Shown: piece by piece, positions 18,021 to 25,980 of the stretch
Position numbering within the stretch: the stretch's first letter is position 1
How the letters are laid out: each line of letters begins with the position of its first letter
Assembly (NCBI RefSeq): GCF_030679875.1
Contig: NZ_JAUXSP010000018.1
Location: forward strand, 121,199 to 185,198
Direction of reading: 5' to 3'
Source: Phenylobacterium sp.
GTDB lineage: Bacteria; Pseudomonadota; Alphaproteobacteria; Caulobacterales; Caulobacteraceae
DNA length: 64,000 nucleotides
Program-made: the position numbers and the translations under genes
The notes under the pieces: generated by a model
The model's database searches: none
What the model was told of the DNA's origin: nothing
The model's input: the letters and a program-made list of their open reading frames with translations, nothing else

Positions 18021-18703
18021 CGGCCCAGGTCGCCCCGCGGCTGTCGGTCATTATTCCCACCTTGAACGCCGCAGATGGCCTGGCCACAACCCTGGCGGCC
18101 CTGCCGTCGGATGCCGAGGTGATCGTGGTTGATGGGGGCTCATCCGACGCCACCCTCCAGGTGGCCGCAGCCGCCGGGGCGCAGGTGCTGCGCGCGCCCG
18201 CCGGGCGAGGCGGCCAGCTGGCGGCGGGCGTGGTTCAGGCCCGGGCCCCGTGGATGCTGTTCCTGCATGCCGACACTCGATTGGACGCCAAGGCCTGGGC
18301 GGCTCTCGAGGCCTTTGTCGCAGATGGCGCCAACCAGGACACCGCGGCGGCCTTTGGCTTTCGCCTCGACACCAGGGCCTGGCAGGCGCGGCTGCTGGAG
18401 CTGGGCGTTCGCCTGCGCGTGGCGCTGTTGGCCCTGCCCTATGGAGACCAGGGCATGCTGATCCACCGTCAGCTCTATGAGCGTGTCGGAGGCTATCGCC
18501 CCCTGCCCCTGATGGAGGATGTGGATCTGGTCCAAAGGCTCGGCCGCAGGCGCCTCCGTATTCTGCCCGGCGTCGCCCTGACCTCGGCGGTCCGTTGGCG
18601 CAGACGCGGCTGGATGCGCCAGAGCCTGCTCAACCTGCACTGCCTGGCCCTCTACCTGACCGGCGCCCCGCCGGCGCGTATCGCCCAGATCTATGGCCGC
18701 TGA
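18008..18703 (+). CDS. TIGR04283-type glycosyltransferase (rSAM/selenodomain transferase 2)
   Basis: A 231-residue GT-A fold family 2 glycosyltransferase. The nucleotide-sugar site is seen in 'LSVIIPTLNAADGL' and 'EVIVVDGGSSDATL', and the metal-binding DxD equivalent in 'MLFLHADTRLD'. A downstream 'GDQGMLIHR' and 'LPLMEDVDLVQRL' match the family pattern. Proteins of this type are annotated as arsenosugar biosynthesis glycosyltransferases because they occur with arsM/arsS. The TTG start overlaps the radical SAM stop, and the gene overlaps the next transferase by 11 bases. This indicates tight translational coupling of three steps. Confidence 0.9.
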   Translation: MQRLAAQVAPRLSVIIPTLNAADGLATTLAALPSDAEVIVVDGGSSDATLQVAAAAGAQVLRAPAGRGGQLAAGVVQARAPWMLFLHADTRLDAKAWAALEAFVADGANQDTAAAFGFRLDTRAWQARLLELGVRLRVALLALPYGDQGMLIHRQLYERVGGYRPLPLMEDVDLVQRLGRRRLRILPGVALTSAVRWRRRGWMRQSLLNLHCLALYLTGAPPARIAQIYGR

Positions 18704-19295
18704 CCGCAGGCGTCGCCACCTGGTGATCTTCGCTCGCCACCCTCGATTCGGCGTGGGCAAGCGGCGCCTGGCGGCCGATGTCGGCGACCTGGCCGCCCTC
18801 CGGTTTGGCCGGTACGCCCTGTCACGCCTTTGGCGAGAACTCGGCGCGGATCCCCGCTGGACCCTGTGGGTCGCCACCTCACCCGACCGGCCAAACGACT
18901 GGGTAAGGACAGGACGGGCCTGCCCACAGGGGCGCGGAGATCTGGGGGCCAGGCTCAAGCATGTGGTGCGCCGATTGCCGCCGGGGCCCGTCGTGATCAT
19001 CGGCGCCGATACCCCGGGGGTCAGCCGAACCGACGTAGCGGCCGCCTTCGCCGCCCTGGGCTCCAGGCCCGCGGTTCTCGGTCCCGCCCTCGACGGGGGC
19101 TACTGGCTGATCGGCCTTCGCCGGCGCCCCCGGGAGCCCCTACCCTTTGACGGCGTCCGCTGGTCCACCGCCGACACCTTGGCCGACACGGTCCGCGCCC
19201 TAGGCGACGTACAGATCGCCCAGCTCAAGGTTCGCGAGGATGTCGATGATGGCGAGGCCCTGCGCCGGGCGCTCACCCGGCGGCGGCTGGGCTGA
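18693..19295 (+). CDS. TIGR04282/DUF2064-type transferase (rSAM/selenodomain transferase 1)
   Basis: A 200-residue GT-A-like transferase of the DUF2064 family. The N-terminus 'VIFARHPRFGVGKRRLA' is the family's Arg/Lys-rich nucleotide site. 'GRGDLGARLKHV', 'VIIGADTPGV' (Asp for metal) and 'LGPALDGGYWLIGL' are the other hallmark blocks. In databases such proteins are listed as arsenosugar biosynthesis glycosyltransferases and nearly always travel with the TIGR04283 type. It is the last gene of the rightward trio and converges with the phosphorylase gene, overlapping by 23 bases. Confidence 0.9.
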   Translation: MAADRRRRHLVIFARHPRFGVGKRRLAADVGDLAALRFGRYALSRLWRELGADPRWTLWVATSPDRPNDWVRTGRACPQGRGDLGARLKHVVRRLPPGPVVIIGADTPGVSRTDVAAAFAALGSRPAVLGPALDGGYWLIGLRRRPREPLPFDGVRWSTADTLADTVRALGDVQIAQLKVREDVDDGEALRRALTRRRLG

Positions 19296-20154
19296 ACTTG
19301 CGGGGACAGATTGCGGCGAGTTTTTCGGCGAGCTCAGGATCCCACCGCGCCGGGTCGGTGATCACCGCATAGTCGAGGCCGGTATCAATCGGCGAGGGCG
19401 CGCGGGTCTGTGGCAAGGCCCTGGCGAGGTGGGCGATCATGCTGCGCGCGGTGTCGGCGTTGCTCTGCAGCACCTCCAGCACATTGGACACTTCCACATG
19501 GGCGGTGGCTTCGCGCCAGCAGTCGTAGTCGGTGACCATGCAGACATTGGCATAGGGCAGCTCCGCTTCCCGGGCCAGTCGGGCCTCTGGCATGGCGGTC
19601 ATGCCAATCACCGAGCATCCCCACGAGCGATAAAGGTGGCTTTCGGCCCTGGTGGAGAACTGGGGGCCTTCCATGGCCAGATAGGTGCCGCCCTCGACCG
19701 TCGGCGCTCCGGCCGCCCGGGCCGCGTCCGCCGCCGCAGCGGAGAGGCGCGGGCAGACTGGATCAGCCATGGAGACATGGGCCACAAGGCCTTCGCCGAA
19801 GAAGGAGGCCGGCCGCGAGACCGTGCGGTCGATATACTGATCCACAAGGACGAAGGTCCCCGGCGGCAGCTCTTCGCGAAGTGAGCCCACCGCCGATACC
19901 GACAGGATGTCGGTGCACCCGGCCCGCTTCAGGACATCGATATTGGCCCGGGCGTTGAGCGCGCCTGGCGAAATCCTGTGCCCCCGACCATGCCGCGGCA
20001 GAAAGACCAGCCGGACATCGTCGAGTTCGCCCGTGACCAGCTCATCGGACGGCGCCCCCCAGGGGGACTCGATCGACAGGGTGCTGCGGTTACGCAGACC
20101 GTCCAGCTCATAGAGACCAGAGCCCCCGATGATCCCCAAGGTCCACTGTTTCAT
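19273..20154 (-). CDS. S-methyl-5'-thioadenosine / 5'-deoxyadenosine phosphorylase
   Basis: A 293-residue phosphorylase that splits MTA (and often 5'-deoxyadenosine) into adenine and a 5-substituted ribose-1-phosphate. I use the ATG at 20154 ('MKQWTLGIIGGSGLY'), which begins the domain exactly. The phosphate site 'FLPRHGRGH', substrate loop 'AMEGPQFSTRAES' and the adenine-selective 'TDYDCWRE' are all present. The Asp pair of the last motif favours adenine over hypoxanthine. In this locus it may recycle the radical SAM by-product or remove adenine from an adenosyl-conjugated intermediate. General methionine salvage is the alternative role. Confidence 0.93.
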   Translation of the reverse strand: MKQWTLGIIGGSGLYELDGLRNRSTLSIESPWGAPSDELVTGELDDVRLVFLPRHGRGHRISPGALNARANIDVLKRAGCTDILSVSAVGSLREELPPGTFVLVDQYIDRTVSRPASFFGEGLVAHVSMADPVCPRLSAAAADAARAAGAPTVEGGTYLAMEGPQFSTRAESHLYRSWGCSVIGMTAMPEARLAREAELPYANVCMVTDYDCWREATAHVEVSNVLEVLQSNADTARSMIAHLARALPQTRAPSPIDTGLDYAVITDPARWDPELAEKLAAICPRKFSPAAAG

Positions 20155-20333
20155 TCGCCCCCGCGCGCACCGCTCCTGAACCCCTGGCCTAGCCAAGCCC
20201 GCCCGCCTTGTCGACCACCGGGCCTGACGACGCTCGGGATATGAAGGTGACGACGATTTTTCGGAACGCTCTGCGCCCAAGCTTGTTTTGCAAGATCAAG
20301 CTCGGTTCAGACTAAACGGGGGGTGCGTCTCGC

Positions 20334-21092
20334 ATGACCGGACCAGACGCCCTTGGGCTCTCATACTGCGGGCCAGCGCCACAACCGCTTGAGGTCTGGG
20401 CAAGCTGGAATCTTGACCCCGTCCTTCTCGCCGCCTTCGCGCTTGCGACCAGCCTCTTTATGTGGCGCGCAAGGGCGACGCCCCACCAGAAAGGCGCGTT
20501 TTTCGGGGCCCAGGGCGTACTGCTCGTGGCCTTCGTCTCCCCTCTGTGCGCCCTGAGCGTGGCGCTGTTTTCCGCCCGCATCGGCCATCACATGCTGATG
20601 GTGGCGGTGGCCGCGCCGCTGCTGGCCTACGCCCTGCCCCGGGCCGTGCCTGGCCGCTGGCTGACCGCAGCGGGCCTCCTGCACATGGTCATCCTGTGGA
20701 TGTGGCACGCGCCCCCGGCCTACGGCTGGGCGGTGACCGGGGTCGCCAGCTACTGGCTCATGGAGATCACCCTGCTGGCCAGCGCTACAGTCTTCTGGAG
20801 CGCAGCACTCGCCCGCCGTGCCGAGGCGCCGGCGGTGATCCTGGCCCTCATCCTCACCATGGCGCAGATGGGACTTCTGGCGGCGCTGATCACCTTCGCC
20901 CAGCAGCCCCTGTTTTCCGCCCATTTCGCGACAACCCAGGCCTTCGGGCTGACCCCGTTGGAAGACCAGCAACTGGCAGGACTGATCATGTGGGCGCCGG
21001 GCGCCCTGCCCTACTTCGCGGCGGTCATCTGGCTGGCCGTGCGCTGGCTCAAGGGTCTTGAGAATGACGAGGCGATGGCGTGGCGTGGCTGA
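20334..21092 (+). CDS. ctaG: Cytochrome c oxidase assembly protein, CtaG_Cox (caa3) family
   Basis: A 252-residue integral membrane protein with about six or seven helices. The family pattern includes 'FSARIGHHMLMVAVAAPLLA' and 'HMVILWMWHAPPAYGW', with conserved His residues likely to bind copper. Caa3-type CtaG proteins help insert copper into the oxidase. It is unrelated to the Cox11-type CtaG. The gene heads a rightward block with a CopD-like gene and the oxidase subunits, and overlaps the next gene by 13 bases. Confidence 0.92.
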   Translation: MTGPDALGLSYCGPAPQPLEVWASWNLDPVLLAAFALATSLFMWRARATPHQKGAFFGAQGVLLVAFVSPLCALSVALFSARIGHHMLMVAVAAPLLAYALPRAVPGRWLTAAGLLHMVILWMWHAPPAYGWAVTGVASYWLMEITLLASATVFWSAALARRAEAPAVILALILTMAQMGLLAALITFAQQPLFSAHFATTQAFGLTPLEDQQLAGLIMWAPGALPYFAAVIWLAVRWLKGLENDEAMAWRG

Positions 21093-21571
21093 AATTCCTG
21101 CATATCGCCGCCCTGCTGATCTGGTGCGCCGGCTTGGTTTATCTCCCGGGCCTGCTCCTGGCCCACAGGAACATGACCAACCGGGAGGATTTCATCCGGA
21201 TCCGCAACGCCAGTCGGTTCAGCTACAACGCCATCACCTCGCCCGCGGCCTTCGTCGCCATTGGGGCCGGGACGGCTCTGCTGCTGCTGGCGCCGGGCGT
21301 TCTGCAGGGCTGGATGTTCGTCAAGCTGGCCCTGGTGGGGGCCCTGGTCATGGCCCATGTACAGTACGGCTTCGTCCTGTCGGCTCTGTCAGAGCTTGGC
21401 TCCAAGCCGCCGCGCCTTCGGCTGCTGGCCGTCTGGATCCTGGTCTTCGTGGCGATGACGGCCATCCTCTGGCTGGTGCTGGAAAAGCCCTTCCTGGGAT
21501 CGAGCCGGCTGCCGGCCTGGCTGCTGGAGCCCGGCGGCCTTCAGTCCTTGCTGCCTTCGACGCCGATCTGA
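21080..21571 (+). CDS. CopD/HemJ-like membrane protein
   Basis: A 163-residue protein with four hydrophobic helices. The N-terminal 'MAWLKFLHIAALLIWCAGL' has the His in helix 1 shared by CopD-like and HemJ-like proteins, and 'FSYNAITSPAAFVAIGAG' follows. These proteins bind copper or haem in the membrane. The start is a GTG overlapping ctaG. Position between the oxidase assembly gene and the oxidase genes suggests a role in copper or haem supply to the oxidase. The tail is C-terminal to the last helix and overlaps the opposite-strand DUF2231 gene by 31 bases. Confidence 0.85.
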   Translation: MAWLKFLHIAALLIWCAGLVYLPGLLLAHRNMTNREDFIRIRNASRFSYNAITSPAAFVAIGAGTALLLLAPGVLQGWMFVKLALVGALVMAHVQYGFVLSALSELGSKPPRLRLLAVWILVFVAMTAILWLVLEKPFLGSSRLPAWLLEPGGLQSLLPSTPI

Positions 21572-22050
21572 TGCTCGAACACCAGCTTGCCCCCATGCCA
21601 GCCGGCCAGGCCGACGAAGATCAGGCCCAGGACCGACAGGAACAGGCCCCAGGGCAGGACCGCGGTCTCGCGGTCAAAGAGCCGCAGTCCCCAATTGGCG
21701 CCGATAATGCTCAGCAGCATCATCGCGGCGACCGCATGGCTCCAGGGCTCGGCGCTGCGCCGGATGCCCCGGACCAGAAGCAGCTCGGCCGTACCGCTGG
21801 CCGCAGCCGCCACCCCCATGGCGAAGCCCCAGCCGCTGGTCCACAGACCCACCCGGGCGAAGAAGGGGTCGGCGCTCCACCAGTAAAAGAGGTCTGCCCC
21901 CAGGGTGGCGCACACCAGGGCGATCGGGAAGGTCACCAGCATCACGTGAACCGGATGGCCCGCGACCTGGATGCTCGAGGCGACATTGCCCGAATGAGGA
22001 TCCTCAGACCGATCCTGCGCGAGGGGGGGATGCTCTTGCGTCTGCGACAT
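21541..22050 (-). CDS. DUF2231 membrane protein, antisense within the oxidase block
   Basis: A 169-residue protein with four hydrophobic helices. The signature 'GHPVHVMLVTFPIALVCATL' with paired His is typical of DUF2231, a family often seen near respiratory genes and possibly haem-binding. It is coded against the direction of its neighbours, lying between the CopD-like gene and coxB. Its annotated 5' end overlaps the coxB 5' end by about 21 bases in divergent orientation, so one of the two starts may lie further inside. The C-terminus overlaps the CopD-like gene. Confidence 0.85.
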   Translation of the reverse strand: MSQTQEHPPLAQDRSEDPHSGNVASSIQVAGHPVHVMLVTFPIALVCATLGADLFYWWSADPFFARVGLWTSGWGFAMGVAAAASGTAELLLVRGIRRSAEPWSHAVAAMMLLSIIGANWGLRLFDRETAVLPWGLFLSVLGLIFVGLAGWHGGKLVFEHQIGVEGSKD

Positions 22051-22743
22051 GGGAGCCCAACGCGGCTGAGCCTTAATAGCTCCGCCGTAGCCGCCGGCCT
22101 TTTGCTCAGCGGTTGCGATACGCCGCTCTCGACCCTGGCCCCGGCGGGAGAGGCGGCCAGCACGATTGCGACCCTGTGGTGGGTGATGCTGACCGCAGCG
22201 GTTCTGATCTTTGTCGGCGTGGTCGGCGCCGCCCTCCTCCCCCTGATGACCCGGCGGCTCAAAGCCCCCTCAACCCGGGCCATGCTCATCGGGGGCGGTC
22301 TGGCCTTTCCCGGTGTCGTGCTCGTGGCGTTGCTGATCGCGGCCCTGGTCATTGGTGACCGGCTGAGCCCGCGCGGAGAGCCCGACGTGCTGCGCATTGA
22401 GGCCGAAGCCCACCAGTGGGGTTGGACATTCCGCTATCCCGACGCGCCGGGCCAGGCCGCCACAGCCGGCGTGATGCACGTGCCCGTGGGCCGTCCCTTT
22501 GAGGTGTATGTGACCAGCCGCGATGTGATCCACAGCTTCTGGGCCCCCAGGCTAGGCGGCAAGATCGACGCCATCCCCGGCCAGGTGAACGTCATCCGCC
22601 TGCAGGCTGACGCGCCGGGCGCCTATCGCGGCCAGTGCGCCGAATTCTGTGGCCGCGGTCACGCCATGATGGATTTCGTCCTCCAGGCCCACAGCGCCGA
22701 TGACTATCGCGCCTGGCAGTCCAGGCAAGGGGCCGGCCAATGA
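22030..22743 (+). CDS. coxB: Cytochrome c oxidase subunit II
   Basis: The long track ORF is a read-through. I place the start at the ATG at 22030, right after GAGGGGGG, giving 237 residues. A lipoprotein-type signal with lipobox 'LLSGC' is followed by two membrane helices and a periplasmic cupredoxin domain. The Cu-A site is complete in 'GQCAEFCGRGHAMM', with the upstream His in 'SRDVIHSFW', so this is a cytochrome c rather than quinol oxidase. No C-terminal haem c domain is present. The gene overlaps coxA by 4 bases. The start is somewhat uncertain because of the divergent overlap with the DUF2231 gene. Confidence 0.93.
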   Translation: MLLRLRHGSPTRLSLNSSAVAAGLLLSGCDTPLSTLAPAGEAASTIATLWWVMLTAAVLIFVGVVGAALLPLMTRRLKAPSTRAMLIGGGLAFPGVVLVALLIAALVIGDRLSPRGEPDVLRIEAEAHQWGWTFRYPDAPGQAATAGVMHVPVGRPFEVYVTSRDVIHSFWAPRLGGKIDAIPGQVNVIRLQADAPGAYRGQCAEFCGRGHAMMDFVLQAHSADDYRAWQSRQGAGQ

Positions 22744-25262
22744 CGGATCAAACGCACAGCCCCGCCACACCGCTGTCGACCATCGGCCGCCACAAGGCGC
22801 TGGAGCGCCTGTGGGCGACGCCGCCGGGCTGGGGGGCCCTGTCGGCGGTGAACCACTCCACCATCGGACTCCGGTTCATCATCACCGCCTTCGTCTTCTT
22901 CCTGATCGGCGGAGTCCTGGCCATGCTGATCAGGGCTCAGCTTGCGGGTCCTGAGACCGACTTCCTGGACGCGGCCGCCTACGCCCAGGTCTTCACCATG
23001 CACGGCACGGTGATGATGTTCCTGTTTGCCATCCCGGCCATCGAGGGGCTGGCGCTGTACATGCTGCCCAAGCTGATGGGGGCCAGGGACCTGGCCTTCC
23101 CGCGGCTCAGCGCCTTCGGCTACTGGTGCTACCTGTTTGGGGGATCGATCCTGATCCTGGCCCTGCTGGCCGGGGTCGCGCCGGACAGCGGCTGGTTCAT
23201 GTACACGCCGCTGTCGTCCAAACCCTACTCGCCGGGGATCAATTCCGACGTCTGGCTGATCGGCGTCACCTTTGTTGAGGTCTCGGCGGTCTGCGCGGCG
23301 GTGGAGTTCATGACCACCGTGCTGAAGATCCGCACCGGCGGCATGGCCCTGCACCGGATGCCGATCATGGTCTGGTACCTGTGGGTCACCGCGGCGATGA
23401 TGCTCTTCGGCTTCCCGCCCCTGATCCTGGGCAGCGTGCTTCTGGAGCTGGAGCGAGCCTTCGACTGGCCCTTCTTCGACCCCACCCGTGGAGGAAGTCC
23501 GCTGCTCTGGCAGCACCTCTTCTGGCTGTTCGGCCACCCGGAGGTCTACATCATCTTCCTGCCCGGGGCCGGCATCATCTCCACCATCCTGCCGGTGTTC
23601 ACGGGTCAGAAGTTGGTGGGCTACGCCTGGATCGTGGTGGCCCTGATCGCGCTGGGCTTCATCAGCTTTGGCATCTGGGCCCACCACATGTTCGCGACCG
23701 GGATACCGCACCTGTCGCTGGCCTTCTTCTCGGCGGCCAGCACCCTGGTGGTGATCCCCACGGCGGTGCAGATCTTCGCCTGGCTGGCCACCCTGCTCAG
23801 CGGACGCCCGCGCATCACCCTGTCGATGCTCTACTTCTACGGCTTCCTGTCGACCTTTGTGATCGGCGGCCTGACTGGGGTGATGGTCGCCGTGGTGCCC
23901 TTCGACTGGCAGGCGCACGACACCCACTTCATCGTCGCCCACCTGCACTATGTGCTGATGGGTGGCTTCGTCTTCCCCGTGCTGGCCGGCATCTATTACT
24001 GGCTGCCGCACTTCTCGGGACGCAAGCATCTCGAGGGCCTTGGCCGAACCGCCTTCACCCTGATCATGCTGGGGTTCAACGCCTCATTCCTGCCCATGCA
24101 TCTGACCGGCCTTTTGGGCATGCCGCGCCGGGTGTTCACCTATGGCGGCGACATGGGATGGGACCTGCTGAACCTGATCAGCTCCGTCGCCGGCTTCGTG
24201 CTGGCCATCGGCTTCGCCCTGGTGGTGGTCGATGTCATCCAAGTGGTCAGGTTCGGCCGCCGCGCCCGTCGCAATCCCTGGGGCGCCAGCACCCTGGAAT
24301 GGGGCATGCCCACCCCGCCCCCGTCCTACAACATCGGCTCACAGCCCCAGGTCACCAGCCGCGACCCGCTCGAGGATGATCCGGGCCTTCCCGCCGCCCT
24401 GGCCAGGGGCGAGGGCTATCTGGGCCAACCCCGCAATGGCTGGCGCGAGACGCTGGGCGTCCACATGCTGAGCGGCGAGCCCGACCAGGTGGTGCTGCTG
24501 CCTGGGCCGACCCTGATCCCGCTCTGGACCGCCATCGCCACAGGCCTGTTCTTCCTCAGCTTCCTGTTCAAGCTCTACCCGCTCTCCGGCCTCGCCTTCG
24601 TCCTGATCGTAATCTGCGGCTGGCGATGGATGTGGGCCTCGGGCCTGCCCGCCGACGCCGAGCCGGTGGATATCGGCCTGGGACGAAGGGCGCCGCTTCA
24701 TCCCACCGCCGCCGATCCTCCGAGCCTCTGGGGGATGGTCTTCACCCTGATGGCCAACGGCGTCTTCTTCGGCGCCCTGGTGTTCGGCTATCTGTTCCTC
24801 TGGGTGGTGGCGCCCAACTGGCCGCCGCCGAGCCTGCTGGCGAAAGAGGCTGTGACACCTCTGTTGATCCTGGCGGGTCTGGGCGTCGGGCTCACGGCGA
24901 TCTGGCGCGCGAGCCACGCCAACCGCGAGGGTCTGGTTGAGGCCAGCCGCACCTGGCTGCTGGTGTCGGCGGCGGCGGGCGCCGTCACCTGCGGCGCCGC
25001 CCTGGCCGTCCCGCTGTTCACCGCTCCGCCCGCCGACAGCCACGCCTACGCGGCGGCCGTGACCTTTATCAGCGGCTATGTCGCCTTCCACGGCTTGATC
25101 GCGGCGATCCTCAGCGCCTACGCCTGGGCGCGGTCCAAGGCCGGTTGGATATCGGCTCGGCGCGGGGTGGAGTTCGCCGCCCTGCGCCTTTGGTGGCTCT
25201 ATCTCAGCGCGGTCGGGCTTATCAGCCTCGCCCTGCTGCACGGCCCGGTGTGGTTCGCATGA
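22740..25262 (+). CDS. ctaD: Cytochrome c oxidase subunit I fused to subunit III
   Basis: An 840-residue fusion. Residues 1 to about 530 are subunit I with the haem a ligand region 'MHGTVMMFLF', the Cu-B His and cross-linked Tyr in 'GHPEVYIIFLP', 'WAHHMF', and both haem ligands in 'HDTHFIVAHLHYVL'. A linker leads to a C-terminal membrane domain (about residues 590-840) that resembles subunit III and has further helices. Such I+III fusions are known in caa3-like oxidases. It pumps protons while reducing oxygen in the inner membrane. The gene overlaps coxB upstream and a small membrane protein gene downstream by 4 bases each. Confidence 0.95.
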   Translation: MTDQTHSPATPLSTIGRHKALERLWATPPGWGALSAVNHSTIGLRFIITAFVFFLIGGVLAMLIRAQLAGPETDFLDAAAYAQVFTMHGTVMMFLFAIPAIEGLALYMLPKLMGARDLAFPRLSAFGYWCYLFGGSILILALLAGVAPDSGWFMYTPLSSKPYSPGINSDVWLIGVTFVEVSAVCAAVEFMTTVLKIRTGGMALHRMPIMVWYLWVTAAMMLFGFPPLILGSVLLELERAFDWPFFDPTRGGSPLLWQHLFWLFGHPEVYIIFLPGAGIISTILPVFTGQKLVGYAWIVVALIALGFISFGIWAHHMFATGIPHLSLAFFSAASTLVVIPTAVQIFAWLATLLSGRPRITLSMLYFYGFLSTFVIGGLTGVMVAVVPFDWQAHDTHFIVAHLHYVLMGGFVFPVLAGIYYWLPHFSGRKHLEGLGRTAFTLIMLGFNASFLPMHLTGLLGMPRRVFTYGGDMGWDLLNLISSVAGFVLAIGFALVVVDVIQVVRFGRRARRNPWGASTLEWGMPTPPPSYNIGSQPQVTSRDPLEDDPGLPAALARGEGYLGQPRNGWRETLGVHMLSGEPDQVVLLPGPTLIPLWTAIATGLFFLSFLFKLYPLSGLAFVLIVICGWRWMWASGLPADAEPVDIGLGRRAPLHPTAADPPSLWGMVFTLMANGVFFGALVFGYLFLWVVAPNWPPPSLLAKEAVTPLLILAGLGVGLTAIWRASHANREGLVEASRTWLLVSAAAGAVTCGAALAVPLFTAPPADSHAYAAAVTFISGYVAFHGLIAAILSAYAWARSKAGWISARRGVEFAALRLWWLYLSAVGLISLALLHGPVWFA

Positions 25263-25615
25263 GCCTCCGCCTCCGCCTCCGCCTCGGCGCCTTTGGCGAC
25301 CTGCTGTGGCTGGTGGGCGCCTTTGTCCTCTGGAGCCTGGCCTTTGTCGTCCTCTATGGGGTGCATGGCGCGGCCTGTGCGGGCGGTTGGGCGAGCCCCA
25401 CCGAGCCCTGGCCGCTGCGGCTGACCCTGATCGGGCTGTGGCTGGTCATGACCGTCGTTTCGGCGGCCTACGTCCTGTGGGTCTGGCGGCGGCCGGCCGC
25501 AGGCGACGGGACCGACGGCTTCCTGCGATACGCCACCCTCGCCGTCGCAGGCGTCGGCGCGGTTTCGACCGCCTGGCTGGGACTTCCGTTATTCCTGGTG
25601 CGGGTCTGCGCCTGA
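25259..25615 (+). CDS. Small membrane protein of the oxidase operon
   Basis: A 118-residue protein with three predicted helices, starting at the ATG that overlaps the ctaD stop (ATGA). The longer track ORF is not needed. 'FVVLYGVHGAACAGGWA' in helix 1 and 'VMTVVSAAYVLWVWRRP' in helix 2 are visible. No family is recognised. Tight coupling to the oxidase gene suggests an accessory subunit or assembly factor, possibly the functional equivalent of a small subunit IV. This is an inference. Confidence 0.8.
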   Translation: MSLRLRLRLGAFGDLLWLVGAFVLWSLAFVVLYGVHGAACAGGWASPTEPWPLRLTLIGLWLVMTVVSAAYVLWVWRRPAAGDGTDGFLRYATLAVAGVGAVSTAWLGLPLFLVRVCA

Positions 25616-25927
25616 AGCTGGCCCGCGACTTCAGGCCCGGACTATTCCCACTCGATTGTTCGGGTATGCACAACCCCTTTGATTCTGCGGGACAAAAAAT
25701 ATTCTCATGCGAAAATACCGTCACGCCAGCCAGCAAAAAGTTATGCTTCTGAGATTCGTATAATAATTAGGCGTTGTTCCTAGAATGGATCTTTCGAGAT
25801 GTATCGTCTCCAATCGGACGGAAAACGTAATCCCTTGCACCGAGTTGCGCATACGGGGGTTCATTTCAAAACACCGTCAATGCTGAAAACGTAGGCTGAT
25901 TGCTGATATTCAAGGTGGCCTGCGCGT
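25616..25927. other. AT-richer intergenic stretch at the core/accessory boundary
   Basis: After the oxidase operon the base composition falls abruptly, with A/T-rich pieces such as 'aaaaaatattctcatgcgaaaa'-type sequence near 25,690. No ORF with coding character is present. The 18-bp guaA-like site lies in it. The change marks the start of the IS-rich part of the window. Confidence 0.55.
25642..25659 (-). other. Putative att site: copy of a guaA 3' end
   Basis: Read on the minus strand, ACAATCGAGTGGGAATAG encodes Thr-Ile-Glu-Trp-Glu-stop, the characteristic end of GMP synthase GuaA. No other guaA sequence is nearby. The 3' end of guaA is a known integration target of genomic islands, and displaced copies mark an island's far end. 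The orientation would put the island to the right, with guaA beyond the window. An 18-base chance match cannot be excluded. Confidence 0.5.
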
Positions 25928-25974
25928 GTGACCTGCTCCCGGAAAACTGGACCAGTTTTCCGGGAGCAGGTCAC
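25928..25974. repeat. Near-perfect 23-bp inverted repeat made of IS3-type ends
   Basis: GTGACCTGCTCCCGG... is followed by its exact 23-base complement with a single A between the arms. The TGACCTG...CAGGTCA outer ends resemble IS3-family terminal repeats, arranged with inner ends touching. It could be a minimal MITE-like element or two IS ends joined by deletion of everything between. It would form a very stable hairpin in RNA. Confidence 0.85.
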
Positions 25975-25980
25975 GACAAG

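Noticed and set aside
21058-22029. N-terminal 324 codons of the long ORF leading into coxB
   Set aside because: This part overlaps the CopD-like and DUF2231 genes and has no protein-like composition. The real coxB begins near its signal peptide at 22,030.
22704-24029. 441-residue minus-strand ORF opposite ctaD
   Set aside because: Shadow of the oxidase gene. It is rich in His/Gln/Asp/Arg without domains.
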